From Xylogone sp. PMI_703 (taxonomy: Eukaryota; Ascomycota; Leotiomycetes), in NCBI GenBank assembly GCA_021399445.1, contig JAJTUQ010000003.1, forward strand, positions 1,674,001 through 1,738,000: a stretch of DNA of 64,000 nt, given 5' to 3'. The position numbers and the translations under genes were made by a program. The notes beneath the pieces are model-generated. The model saw only the letters and a list, made by a program, of their open reading frames with translations. It was not told where the DNA came from and did not search any database. Shown one piece after another: positions 45,894-57,345 of this stretch. Within the stretch, counting starts at the first letter, position 1; every line of letters starts with the position of its first letter.

Positions 45894-48127
45894 ATGAGTC
45901 TCCCTATGTTCTTTCTCGTTTCAGCACTTCTTTCCTCACTTCCATTGGCACGAACGGCTGCTCCAGGTATGATCCGGTGGATAGATTGCGCCAAATCTGT
46001 CCCAGGACCCACAACATCAAGTACACTCAACATATCCGCAATTGACCTTACGAACCTCCCAACTACGCTTCATTGTGGCCAGCTCGATGTGCCAATGGAT
46101 TATTCAAAGCCGTTTTGCGAGACTAATATGATTACGCTTGGACTCGCCATGTATAGACCTGCAAATCCGAAAGGCGTTTTATTTTTGTAAGTATCTCAAG
46201 TGAATAGCGGGAAAGACAGGGCGGAGTGCTAAAGGTGTGAGCTAATCGGGTTCATTAGTAATCCTGGGGGGACAGATGCAGGCGTTGTTGTGGCTTGGGA
46301 AGTTGCACTAAATGCTACACAAGCCTTTGATGGGCTGCTGGATTTTGACTTACTTAGTACAACTGCTTGAAGAATCCGTGAAAGGTATTGAGCTTATATC
46401 TTTTAGTGCTTGACGTACGAGGAACCTTCAGTTCAAATCAACTGAATGTATCTCTGGATACACTCACGCCATTATTTGGCCCGTAGTAAGTCTCATTTTC
46501 TCTATGAGTCTAGGCAAGCTATTGATAGAGCAGCCCAACCACCGAAAGTGAATTTGACTCTATCAAAAATGTTTCAGCCACAGCAATTCAATCCTGGATC
46601 GTCAACAGCTCACCTCCAGGCATCATCCAGCACGTGGGCACAAAAGAAGTAGTTCATGATTATGAACAAGTCCGGAAGGCGCTTGGGTACGAGAAAGTCA
46701 ATTTTCTTGGCGCTTCATAGTGAGTTTCATCTGTGTGTTTGGTTGTTGTGATAGCGTTAACAAGGGTATGGTAGTGGTTCCTTTCGAGCAATGCAGTATG
46801 CGGCAACATTTCCGGAGCGAGTTGATCGTTTCGTACTAGATTCTGTAACCCCTCACGGACGTGTAATTAGCACCATCTCTAGATTTAGGGCAATAAGCTG
46901 ATGAAGTTTAAGTCTTTCTTCCAACAAGCGCAAGATGATGTAGCAGCAACAAACCGACTTATGCAGCGCGTAGATGCGTACTGTCTCAATAACGCCTCTT
47001 GCCCTTTCCATGGAAAGGGAAAAGGCAGTGTACTCGAGGTAATCTCGCATCCCCTTGATGTAACAAACATATTTACTTACATGGTGGGCAGGCATACAAA
47101 CAAGTCCTAGATATTGCCAGAAAGACTCCTTTCTTCATCCCAGAATGCGTCAATACCACAATCTGTTATCCATACGCAACTGCTCTCGACGTTCAGACAA
47201 TAATGCTTGGCAATTTGCTGGGCGCTCCTGATTTCCCTGCAATCTTGGAGGGAGTGGACAATGCACTAAATGGAGATGGGAGTTTTTTCATGAATGGACC
47301 AGGGAGTCTGGAGAGTGTCGTTGCGATGCCTCTTTTATGCAATGATTATGGTTAGTTAAATCTATTTAATTTCAATTTCCTCTTCTGAATACTCACGCTG
47401 GCCCTAGATTACGAGAGAAATTTTGAAACTTTTCAGACGTCTCTGGAACAGGGACTGAAAGTATGACCTCTTGCAGAGTGACCCTCATGATAAGACAAAT
47501 CACTGATGAGGCGCAGAGTGACATAACAGGAATCGGACAAACCCAAGGCTGGCTAATTCAGGTAATAGCTGCCTGAAATCAATCCGGATTCTATGCTAAC
47601 TTTGCTAAAGCTCATGTGCTCAGCTTGGCCCTTCCCAGTACCGCCTTCCGAGCCCCTGATTGTGAATAAAAGTATGCTTCTTGTCACTGCTGACTTCGAT
47701 GGGAGGTATGTTTCATTTTGCGACCTCATTCGTTGAATCTCATGTTATTCTACGCACAAGTTAATGGACTGACTCATTCAGCGCACCAACGGAATGGACG
47801 ACATTTACGTGGGAACAAGCTCCCAATTCCACCTTAGTCGTCAGGCATGGAGATGATCATGTTTCATTCTTACGTTCGTCCTCTTGCACATTGTCTTGAG
47901 GATATGTTACTAAGCAGCAGAAATTAGTTGTTGATCAAGCATCGACCAAGATTACCAAAGAGTTCTTAAATACTGGTATCATACCAGCGGCTCAAGAGAA
48001 TGAGTTCGTCTCTGTGTATACACCAGGAATGACCCGCAAACCAATTTCAGACCCATATTTAATCCCCGTTGGCGCACTGGCAGGCGATGTGGACAGTGGG
48101 AATGTCACCGTCGAGATCCCATTCTGA
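45894..48127 (+). CDS. Secreted S33 / TAP-like alpha/beta hydrolase (tripeptidyl aminopeptidase-like)
   Basis: Twelve exons join in phase: 45894-46186, 46259-46356, 46407-46485, 46531-46719, 46775-46862, 46889-47038, 47092-47350, 47408-47460, 47517-47561, 47611-47705, 47782-47860 and 47915-48127, giving about 546 residues. A signal peptide (LPMFFLVSALLSSLPLA) is present. LFFNPGG is the oxyanion segment, MLDVRGTF follows, and GASYG holds Ser219. The TAP C-terminal part has LLVTADFDG and HGDDH with the catalytic Asp and His. The step at 46863-46888 would be an unusually short 26-nt intron; a 44-nt intron from 46845 is the alternative, or the reading frame is damaged there. Confidence 0.78.
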
Positions 48128-48269
48128 GGTTTTTATCGTCGGAGACTTCAACCTCATAATTTCTCATATCTTATTCCACATTCAGTATGAAATCAATATT
48201 GAATAGCTATTATTAAAGAAAGGTTCTGTATCAACATGCTGTGCATTATTATATCGCTCTATATAACGG
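48128..48269. other. Short convergent spacer
   Basis: 142 bp between two stop codons; AT-rich. Confidence 0.5.
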
Positions 48270-49423
48270 TCATTTAAGTTTAACTATCAACTTTTTACCG
48301 CTCACTCCAGCTTTCAGCGTGTTCATCGCTGGCTGAAGCCCGTTTAGCCCTCCCTCCACAACTTCAACCGCCGGGCTTGGAACGACCACTTCCTTCTCTA
48401 GTGCAGTTGATAGAAAGTCATTAAACAACCATTCAGCCAAGTCGACCCTGCTAGTCCAAATTTCCTCGCCATGGACCGGCTCAGCTGTGATGCCATCAGG
48501 CTTTGGTACAGTTTCCGGCAATGGCAGGAGGTGGGCAACTTTCGGTGTCTCCTGACCCTGCTCAGCAGACCGTAACAGCACCTCCGTAACAGACTGGAAG
48601 GTGCTTCCTTCAGATATAGTGTCAACAGCATGGGTAATCGGGCTCCCTACACGCTTGGCTGCAGCAATAATGTCGTCCACCACGCTAGGAGAGTGATAAT
48701 CGACGAGTTCAGAGGCACCAAGTGAACGGAGGTAGGCATGATGCTGCTTGCTGGCCGTGGCAATGACTTTGTACCCAGCAAGTTTGGCGAGCTGAATGGC
48801 TATAGATCCCACGGAACCAGAGCCGCCCCATATTAAAATTGAAGATGACACCGAAGGAGACTGCCTAATTGATGGTCGAGGGAGACCTAGGACACCAAAG
48901 AGAGCCACGGCAGAGGTACCAACAGCCATAGGAAGCAGGGCGCCTTGTTCAAAGCTAATTGAATCCGGCAGCTGAGCGGCCGTTATAGACTTGACAACTG
49001 TGTATTCTTGGAAAGCCGCGTGGTCGTCATTGCCTGACTGAAATGAATCGGCGTAGCCAATAACTCGATCGCCTACCTTGAAGTCGGCCACTGAAGATCC
49101 GACTTCAGCCACGGTGCCGCAGACATCTGAGCAGACATTAGCAAGAGTATAAACTATGAAAAGTATGAAGTCGGCTATTCTATGGTTGACGAAACCACTC
49201 AACCATTTAACTATGGCCACTCACCACTGCCAAGAATCACTGGATAGCTCGGAATTGCAAATCCCCATGCCTGCCTCTTCCAGTCGATCGGGTTTATAGC
49301 GATTGTATGATTGCGTATCAAAATTTCATCTGCTCCGGGCGCAGGAGTTATGCGTTCCCGAATTACGAGATCAGTAGCTATTGCGGGCAATTCTGCGGCA
49401 AGATGGGTGGACTGTTGAGACAT
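48270..49423 (-). CDS. MDR-family oxidoreductase (zinc-independent alcohol dehydrogenase / enoyl reductase-like)
   Basis: Two exons, 49423-49225 and 49126-48270, give 351 residues. The N-terminal GroES-like domain has INPIDWKRQ and ILGSDVCGTVAEVG. The nucleotide fold has LIWGGSGSVGSIAIQLAKLAG. The usual structural-zinc Cys cluster is absent, placing it with quinone oxidoreductases and the trans-acting enoyl reductases of fungal metabolite clusters (LovC-like). The substrate is unknown. Confidence 0.9.
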
Positions 49424-50497
49424 GATGAATTAATTCTGGAGGGCTTTCAGATACTTTGCGGGATTGAGAATAACTTTCTTAAATCTTAGAAATGTGACGA
49501 TTACGGAGAGCGTGATGCACAGGTGACACTCTCCGGATCAGGCCTGCGAGAATCCCGCGCCTTTTATCATCATTTGAACTCCATGATATCTACAGGGATT
49601 TGATCTAAAAGCTGAGAGTACGATCTCGTAGCTGTGTGTTCAGCCACTATCGACATCTAATTCATACCAATAGAGCGAAATTGTCAGTTGAAACTCAGCT
49701 GTAGAGCGAACATATCAGGTAACTCCGGAGGCCAGCTTATGTCCGGGATGTGTGGACCCTGTGCGGCGAATTAGCCGACATGCATGGCTTTACTGAAAGC
49801 CTCTGAGGCTGTTTCCTAAACCCTAATAATGGATATGTCATCCTGCTCTTGGTACCGCTGGGCCGATCATCCTGTTCTCGCTGTTGTACACAGCGGCCAA
49901 TTTGGCCGATAGGAAGCGCCCTAAACAGCCTGCTTCGCTTGGCTCCTCGTAAGCTATGTATTAGTTAACCTGAACAGTTTCGACAATAATAAGGCATTAG
50001 CCAGCATAGTGCCGATTAAGGAAACTGTCCGGCTGACTAATATATAGGCTCTAATTTACGTCCATCGCAGAGATCCGGTCTCTACCCCGTACGTTCTACG
50101 TGTATAGATTCTGATGCTTATAAAGCACGAGTGCCGTTATTATTCCATGCTGAGTCACTGCCTGCACAGTCTATTCCATATCATGGCAGGTTATAGAGAG
50201 ATGGATGCGATTGCTTCGCGGGCTACGAGGCCTGCTGCCAATATGGTAGCTGGAAAGTAGCTTGGAGTACTGTACGGTGTATCCGACCAATAGATACATT
50301 ACCTAGAAAAGACCTTTTAGTGCTGCATTTGGTCTTCAGCTTAACTCATACCACACCAGTACGCGATCAGATCAGATAGGATCAGGTGTTCTGCCTCCTC
50401 CTTTCTCTAACGCAACAGACAGCCCAACCTTGGTGGCAGCTATCGCTTTTAGACGTATTGTCCGCCACACAGACTGCGTTGCTAGTAGAGGAGCGCT
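49424..50497. promoter_or_regulatory. Divergent promoter region, MDR reductase / dual-finger regulator
   Basis: 1.07 kb between outward-facing starts. It contains CGG-N9-CCG at 49894-49908, described separately. No gene is supported. Confidence 0.45.
49894..49908. promoter_or_regulatory. CGG-N9-CCG inverted repeat, candidate Zn2Cys6 operator
   Basis: CGGCCAATTTGGCCG is almost perfectly palindromic about its centre. Inverted CGG triplets at fixed spacing are the classical binding site of dimeric Zn2Cys6 factors, and a CCAAT lies inside it. It sits 471 bp before the reductase ATG and 590 bp before the regulator ATG. Confidence 0.4.
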
Positions 50498-52482
50498 ATG
50501 CTCCCCTATGCGGCGTCTGGAGCGGCACATATGAGCAATGGGCCTTTGGATCTGTCTGGCTCTACTGCTTACCCCGGGCCACTACTCTTTTGTCCCATAT
50601 GTGGGAAATCATTTGATGAAGGTAATTGCTTCCTTACATCAACCCGGGGCTCCGACTTGTGTCAAAGCTCCTACTTGATACCGTACTGATCACAGCAAAT
50701 GAGATATCAGATACAGCACAAGTTCGGCATGTACAGTATTGTCGTCGACAAGTAGCTAAGAGACGACCAGCTCGCCCAAAAGCCTGTCAAGCATGTAGCA
50801 GAATGAAAAGCAAATGCGACTTCGGCATGCCTTGCTCACGATGTATCAAGAGACAAGTAGTGTGCACGTATACCAAAGGTCATCACGCACCAAACAATCT
50901 GCCACTCTGCAGAACCTCTATTGTCGAGAGCGAAATCAGTGGTCAATATATGCTCAGTGCAGAGAACAGAGCGGCAGCAGAAGGTTTACCGATTACAACT
51001 CATTCCTCGGCATCTCTAGCTTGGATTCCTAGTCAAGAGTCTATGCTGGACTCCACCTTTCCATCAAACAACCAAGTGCCTGCCAGGGGCGTGCAGTTTG
51101 ATGAAGTCACCAGTACACCTCTCGATTATACTGTCTCCAAAAGCACCATAGCTACAAGGCCAACGCCCTCTAATCTCTTTGGTTATCCCGAATCCTCTGT
51201 ACTTGAAACAGACTCCACTATATGTAATGACCTTGATTTCATGCAGCATGCTAGTAGAACACTGCACCAGCTTCCTCTAAGTGTCTCTAAGTTTCCACCC
51301 ATGTTTACCTATTCACCACAGCTTATACGTCAACCATTTGCCACTTCCAATTCAGTAATAATGTCTTCTGGAAGCGAAGTCAATACGGCATTGTCCGACT
51401 GGGATATCTCTGATAGCTGCCGGCGGCTTATTTTTGCAGTGATTCGGAGCTACCCCAGAATGATCCAGCGGCTGGAAACACTTCCACCGTTCATACATCC
51501 CATCAGCTCTGATATCAATTATATTTCAAGCGAAAATACCCAAGTCCGGCTATATACCCAAGCCACCTTCACGCCGTTAGAACCATTAACAATTTGCATT
51601 GGGATTTCCCAAATCTTTGTCACCAGGACCTCTCAATCTAGCGAATTTCTGTGGCGAACTGTTGATTCTGAGATCCGCCGGTTTCGAGATGAGGTGAGAA
51701 ACCAAGTTCATCACACGGGATTTACTGTTCCATAAAATTGTGCTAAAATACCTTCAATCCTGCCATAGGCACACTTGTTCTCTAGAGAGGAAACGTTGGC
51801 CGCAGTCCAGGCAACGCTGATGTATATTATCATGCGCTTGGTTGACACGAGACCAGGGTATTTTTTAAATAATGGAGACGTGTTTACAACCATGAGTGTG
51901 AGTATAGTGGCTGTGGAGACCGGCTATACCCTCTCTTCCAGTCACTGGACCCCTTCACTAACTGTATTTCACACATTAAAGGCTCTTTCCAAGCGATTTG
52001 CCCACCTCTGCCCAGGTCCATTCAGCACAGTAGATACTAGTCCGATACAGCCTGAGTGGAATGATTGGGTTTTCGATGAGACACGTCGTCGGTATGAGAT
52101 AGCTCAGATGCCTCCAATTTTTTCAATGTAAGAGGCCTGTACTAATTTAGGCAGTGTCGCGGTTTTCTGCTACCTTGTTACCATTGTCGTCAGTCCAGCG
52201 GCATACGACGCCATCGCAGATCCACTTGCAATTCCTTTGCCGTGTTCCAAAGCACTTTGGGAGGCCAGAAGTTCCGACGAATGGGAAAAGGAATACAACC
52301 TGTACTACAGAGGCCCCGAAGTAGCTCAGCATCCATTCTGTACCATAGGTGATCTAGTAGCTGCCCAGAATAGAACAAAGGGAGGTATTGCTACGGCTTA
52401 TGACCAAGATGCTCTAGATAGATGGCATGCTGGACTTGATGGACTTACTATGCTACTATCCTCCGTCGTGGCATGTACATAA
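50498..52482 (+). CDS. Transcription factor with C2HC finger plus Zn2Cys6 cluster
   Basis: Four exons, 50498-50621, 50696-51693, 51769-52091 and 52155-52482, give 590 residues. A finger CPICGKSFDE...RHVQYC, split by intron 1, is followed by a basic stretch (RRQVAKRRPARPK). Then comes a binuclear cluster, CQACSRMKSKCDF...PCSRCIKRQVVC. This tandem C2H2-like plus Zn2Cys6 layout is known in fungal regulators. The C-terminal half has WNDWVFDETRRR and PLPCSKALWEARS, typical of that subgroup. Start ATG 50498; a second in-frame ATG at 50531 is also possible. Confidence 0.87.
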
Positions 52483-52976
52483 GCTACAGTAGTTCGAAGA
52501 ATCGTTGATTCTAATGGCGCCCAAGACAGCCTATTCAAGAAAAATGCGAATAATGAGAGGATAGGCGACGGGGCCAAATCTAAAGGGCATGTTGGCTACC
52601 ACTCGTGTGATAGCATTGTTATTTGAAGACTTCACCGAATACCCACCAGCTCCCCTGTAATGTACTAGAAAGAGGCCTCCAAAAAACCTCGGCAGATTAC
52701 CGAAGTTTGTTAGACTTCCTCAGTGCCATGATTGTTATGTAATATTTAAATTCAGTCTCACTAAAAAGACCAGAATCGTATTTAAGCTCTATTGAAAGCT
52801 GAAATTCTAGGCTTAGTGGGAGGGCTATGATATTTACTGCAATGCTTGCATAATTCTCAAGTTTAATCATATTTCACTATTTAACCATGCATACGCCCAC
52901 ATATATCAATTGTCAGGAGTAGTCCTAAAAGCGAGAAAAGGGGTTACGGCGCCAAGACCTCTGCACTAGCTCGACG
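52483..52976. other. Intergenic, convergent ends
   Basis: 494 bp; no gene supported. Confidence 0.4.
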
Positions 52977-53987
52977 CTACAGGTTTAAGTCCTGGGAGAA
53001 TGTTTTCAAATACTTCATCCCGGTGTCACACATAATAGTAACGATGGTAGCATTCGGCCCCAAACGTTCAGCCACTCGTAGAGCAGCTGTGACATTCGCT
53101 CCCGTCGACGTGCCACAAAACAGCCCCTCTTCACTAGCAAGACGATAGGCCATCGCCTTCGCATCCTCGGTCGACACAGGCTCGATTTCATTCGCAATGC
53201 CATCATACCATAATGGAACAACATATCCAGCCCCTACACCATCAATTTTATGCGATCCGGATGGTTGTCCCGAAAGAACTGCAGATTCTGCTGGCTCAAC
53301 CGCGACAAAACGGATGCTGTTACTTCGTTTGCGAAGCTGCTCTGATATACCACGCAGCGCTGCAGCTGTGCCGACGCTCTGCACGAAGCCATCTATCTGA
53401 CCCTCTGTCTGCTCCCATATTTCTTCGGCTAATTTAGTATATGCCTGAAGTTGATCTTTGTTTTCCATCTGGGCGGTGATATATGCCCCTGTCCTCTCTG
53501 CGATTGAATGAGCCTCGCGGATCATATCCTTTGTCAGCTTTTCTGTCTGTCGACCATTGTCACTAGGGACGATCGTCAAATTAGCACCGAGCAGCCTCAT
53601 GTGGTCTAGCTTCTCCTTCGAGAATGCATCAGACGATACAAGATGCAGAGGATGCTTCTTGACTGCGCAGACGAGCGCTAATGAGACGCCAGTGCTGCCG
53701 CCGGTGTATTCAACGACGGCACCTCCTGGTTTGAGTCTCCCGTCGGCTTCTGCTGCTGTAACCATGGCGAGTGCCATCCGGTCTTTCATGCTGCCAGTTG
53801 GATTCTGGCTCTCCACTTTCAGAAAGATGCGGGCACCATTGGATGGAACGACATGGCGTAATTGTAAAAGTGGTGTATTACCCACAGTGTCAAGAATAGT
53901 TTGTGGGGAAGTGCCCGTTTGTGTTCTACTTTGCTAAAAGAAGAGTAAGCGTAGTTCAGTGAGCCTGATAGAAACCACAAATACCAT
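52977..53987 (-). CDS. PLP-dependent cysteine synthase-like enzyme
   Basis: Two exons: the ATG alone (53987-53985), then 53933-52977 after a 51-nt intron (GTATTTG...CTTTTAG), giving 319 residues. The main exon has no in-frame ATG before DTVGNTPLL, which begins the family core. PLP-binding Lys51 is in NPTGSMKDR. The phosphate/substrate loop is EYTGGSTGVS, and GTSTGAN near the C-terminus binds the cofactor phosphate. Family members make cysteine from O-acetylserine or related beta-substituted amino acids. A duplicate in a regulator-rich block could serve a specialised product (inference). Confidence 0.88.
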
Positions 53988-54950
53988 AGTGAACAAGTGT
54001 AAGGAACGGCTCAGAGTTGTTTGGCAGAATCTGATCGGGGAATAATGCAAGCTTGTTGCTTGATATCTGGTAGAGAGTATCGTAGCACACGGTAACTGAA
54101 AGGGTGGTGAATATATCACTCAGGTGAGATTTGATAGTAATGCTAGACAATGTTTCTGGATAATAATTTAATTATGAACAGAGAATACAGAAGGAATGAG
54201 ATATATATAAGTCGTACAGTATATGAGAATGGTAGTCCCAAACAGGCTACCAAGCATAGGGATGTTCTGAAGTCTTTTGATATAATAATCAGCCGCTCCG
54301 TCTTGCTTAGCTAATAACGCTTTGGACTGGAATAAGTCCTCTGCAACCCCTGATCCTCTCTAGACCCACTCAGGACCACCCGCCTAACACTACAGTCGAT
54401 TAGGATATATACTAAAATGGTATCCGCAGTGGAAGGTATCCATTGTGCATCATGTGGCTTGTGAGGAAGCTCGATCTAATAGGAGGGGTAGGAACTAGCC
54501 AACGCTACAACAGATACAGAATTTAGTAATCAATCTCCACTATTTAGTCTCAAGACTAGCATATATGGGTAGTTTAATATTAAACTACTAAAAGGTTTTG
54601 TGCGTGTAGTGGAAGTAATCATTGGTACTGGGTGCCTTATCTAAGGTTATTGATGACGTTATCAAATTCTTACATAGCTAAACCTATTATTTTCACCCAA
54701 CTGTGCGTTATGACCGTACGAAGGGCCAGTATTAGCTATTAGCAAATCTATCTATAAACGCCCCGATAACTACATGTTTCCTTTACGGCAATCCTCTATC
54801 CATACACTGGGAACGAAATCTAACAATTGCTCCGGTTCATCGTCCTTCGCTCCCTGGTGCAACATCGCCACTGACGTTGGAATGATCTAGGTTAGGACAC
54901 AAATTGGTAATAGTGGGTGGCTACTGCAGTTAACAGCTCTTCCATGGCGC
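53988..54950. other. Intergenic, no gene seen
   Basis: AT-rich DNA dense in stop codons; no recognisable feature. Confidence 0.4.
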
Positions 54951-55235
54951 CACATGAGATAACAGCCTCACATATACTCCAAGTGGTATGCGAAGATCAA
55001 TGAAGCTAACGCTCTCCAGATCTTCTGGTTCTACACGTCCCCGGAGCATAGCGTACATCGCAGATGTTATGTCTTCCTGTCGAAAGCGGTTGGGCTCGCG
55101 GTCAAGTACCCAGCGTATGAAAGCTCTTGTTAACTTAGACAGTTCTTCGTTCTATAGGGATCCTATTCGACGAATGAGGCCTAGCTCTGGTTCGACGAAG
55201 GTCTCAAACTTAATATATAATAGAGCAGGTACCGA
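54945..55235 (-). pseudogene. Decayed coding fragment, unknown family
   Basis: The minus strand reads as a protein-like segment of about 95 codons (FETFVEPELGLIRRIGSL, stop, then EELSKLTRAFIRWVLDREPN and on to RIPLGVYVRLL) with one internal stop and no start. Stops crowd both sides. The amphipathic pattern and charged-residue balance look coding-derived. Family not recognised. Confidence 0.35.
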
Positions 55236-55536
55236 GTCTCACTGTACTACAGTAGACAGAGGATTCAATAAAGATGAGTCAGTTGATGCAATCGGGATGG
55301 TCTTTTGCTACGACCTTTAATCAATAACGATGTTGCAGTGAGAGAAATGGCGCCGTCTCCGATGCTTCAACGCGTCTCGCGTGACGCGCCGCCAATCCTC
55401 GACTCGCCAAATATTTGACCCTCAGGCACATACAGAAAGGAGCCCCTGAGCCTCCCAGCAGCTCAAGAATAAAGGGACATGGGATTTGAAGAAGTGCAAG
55501 ATGGGAATAGGTGATAAGTAGTAAACATCGCGAGAG

Positions 55537-55744
55537 TTAAATATAACGATTCTCTTGGTTATCGTTGTTGATGTATTCCGCGCTGCGGTATCGGCCAGCA
55601 TCGAAGATGTGCCTCATCCCAACTGACGCATCCGGCCCCTTTGCATGTAACCTGTACTGAGACAAGCTCTATTGTAAAATCATATGATTTTATGGTATAG
55701 AAGACTTCATCGTTGCGAGATTGAAGATCAGGATAGAAAAGCAT
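55537..55744 (-). other. Two overlapping short frames, possible gene remnant
   Basis: From the ATG at 55744 one frame runs 61 codons (to 55559) through YTIKSYDFTIEL and VTCKGAGC. A second frame, open from 55668 to 55537, contains FDAGRYRSAEYINNDNQ. Both look protein-like and may be parts of one small frameshifted or spliced gene. No signal peptide; family not recognised. Confidence 0.25.
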
Positions 55745-56164
55745 GTTTGATAAGAACGTTAATTACTAGATGATACTCTCAATGTTCTTTTTCTATCTAC
55801 AAATTTTTTAATAGAATTTCAAAATAGTATTAATTTGACGGATGCAAAATATAATGGTATGATCAACGACAGGTTCATTAAAACAAAGAAACAGAAAGTA
55901 TAAGAAATGAGCATTACCCCAGACGTCAATCAAACCCACCCCTTAATAAAGACCGACCGCGCAGGCAGTTGATACTCTATGCTCTCTCTCCTGACATCAG
56001 GGCCGGTCAGCATGACGTCACCATTCGCGGTCATCGAAACAGCTACAGAAGCTCGGGAGAAGGGGACAACGCTCTTTGACTTTTGTCTACTTTTATCTAT
56101 TATATTTGTACCATCGAAAATAAGTGACAAGTGAGATCGTTTGTTACTAGTTCTTGAAGTCAAC
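55745..56164. other. Intergenic, upstream of the Lys/Arg-rich protein
   Basis: AT-rich spacer of 420 bp; no site recognised. Confidence 0.4.
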
Positions 56165-56988
56165 ATGCCATCTTCTGCCGTAACGCGAAGACGCTCACTC
56201 CAACAAGCTGAGCCAAGCGACGAGACTGCCAGCGACGCCAGCAGCATTCCGACACCTACCTCTGACCATGGCGCATCCATGGATCCTGCCCTCATGGATG
56301 AAGAAGATATACCGGGGTTGATGGAAAATTTGGACGGCGAGAAAACAGAGCAGCAGCCTGCTTCGGACAAAAAGAGAAAGGCGCATGTAGTAGGTGATGG
56401 TGGATATAACGCATTGAAAACATTCAATGGCCAGGTTTACTCTGGCATGGCGATTGGTGGATCTCATACCTGGAACTATGACCAAGGGGTATGGCAGGAA
56501 ACAAAGGAAGAGCCGGATTTGTGGAAGATAGATTACCAGACGTCGAAGAGAAGAGCGAAGAATGCGCCCAAAGGGAGCGGCGCGCCAGTAGGAACCCAAT
56601 ATCACTGGCTGATTGTTGCACATCAGGTGAGATGGAAGTCCCATGTCTGAGAAAGGAGTCGTTCTAACATTGTTGAAAGATTGTCGAGAAGGTCGACGCA
56701 AACACCTACGAAACACATCTCACTGGGTCCAAGTACAAACTGGCGCATAAGTCGGCAACTTCAAATACTTGGTCAGTTCCTACAGTTAAAGCACAGAGAG
56801 AACGAGAAGTAGAATTGCTAGAAGATGCGAAGAGACGTGTGCAAGGCTTGCCGCCAGTTCTGAAGACAGAGAAAGTTAAGGTCGCAAAGGAAGAACGGGG
56901 GCAGCAGAAACTGGATAGCTTGTTTGCTAAAACAACGAAGGAAGATGACCCCGGAGAACCCAGTCGAAAGAGGACTAGGAGAAAGTAG
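56165..56988 (+). CDS. Unknown protein, probably nuclear
   Basis: Two exons, 56165-56626 and 56680-56988, give 256 residues. The N-terminal 75 residues are acidic, Ser/Pro-rich and low-complexity. The central part, about 80-200, is globular with SHTWNYDQGVWQETKEEPDLW and TYETHLTGSKYKLAHKS. The C-terminus is Lys/Arg-rich and ends PSRKRTRRK, a likely nuclear localisation signal. Near the end, QQKLDSLFAK resembles a PIP box (Q-x2-L-x2-x-F), which would suggest PCNA contact, but this is weak. No enzyme motif. Confidence 0.7.
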
Positions 56989-57345
56989 GTTTTCTGCAAG
57001 ATTGATGGAGTATGAGGCCACCGAAGGCTGATCTCAGCGTCTTTGTTGTACCAACATACCAAGTGTAATATTCCTGTGTTATTATGGGAACGTGTACTGT
57101 CTGATATCGGAGTTGTGGTGTTCAATTTGCGTTACGTATCAATTTGCAAGACTACTCAATGAAGTTGGTATCATAAAGAACAATATGAAATCCAATTATC
57201 CATCGGGTATTGCGAACATTATAGCTAAGGGCTCTTTTAGAAACTTGCCTCTCTTCCAGGTTCTAATTCCACATTTGTTGGCCATACTGAGTATCATAAT
57301 TTCACCAAGGTAGGCCGCTGAACTGGAAACAGCACCCCTGGGTGG
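56989..57345. other. Intergenic, convergent ends
   Basis: 357 bp; nothing recognised. Confidence 0.4.
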
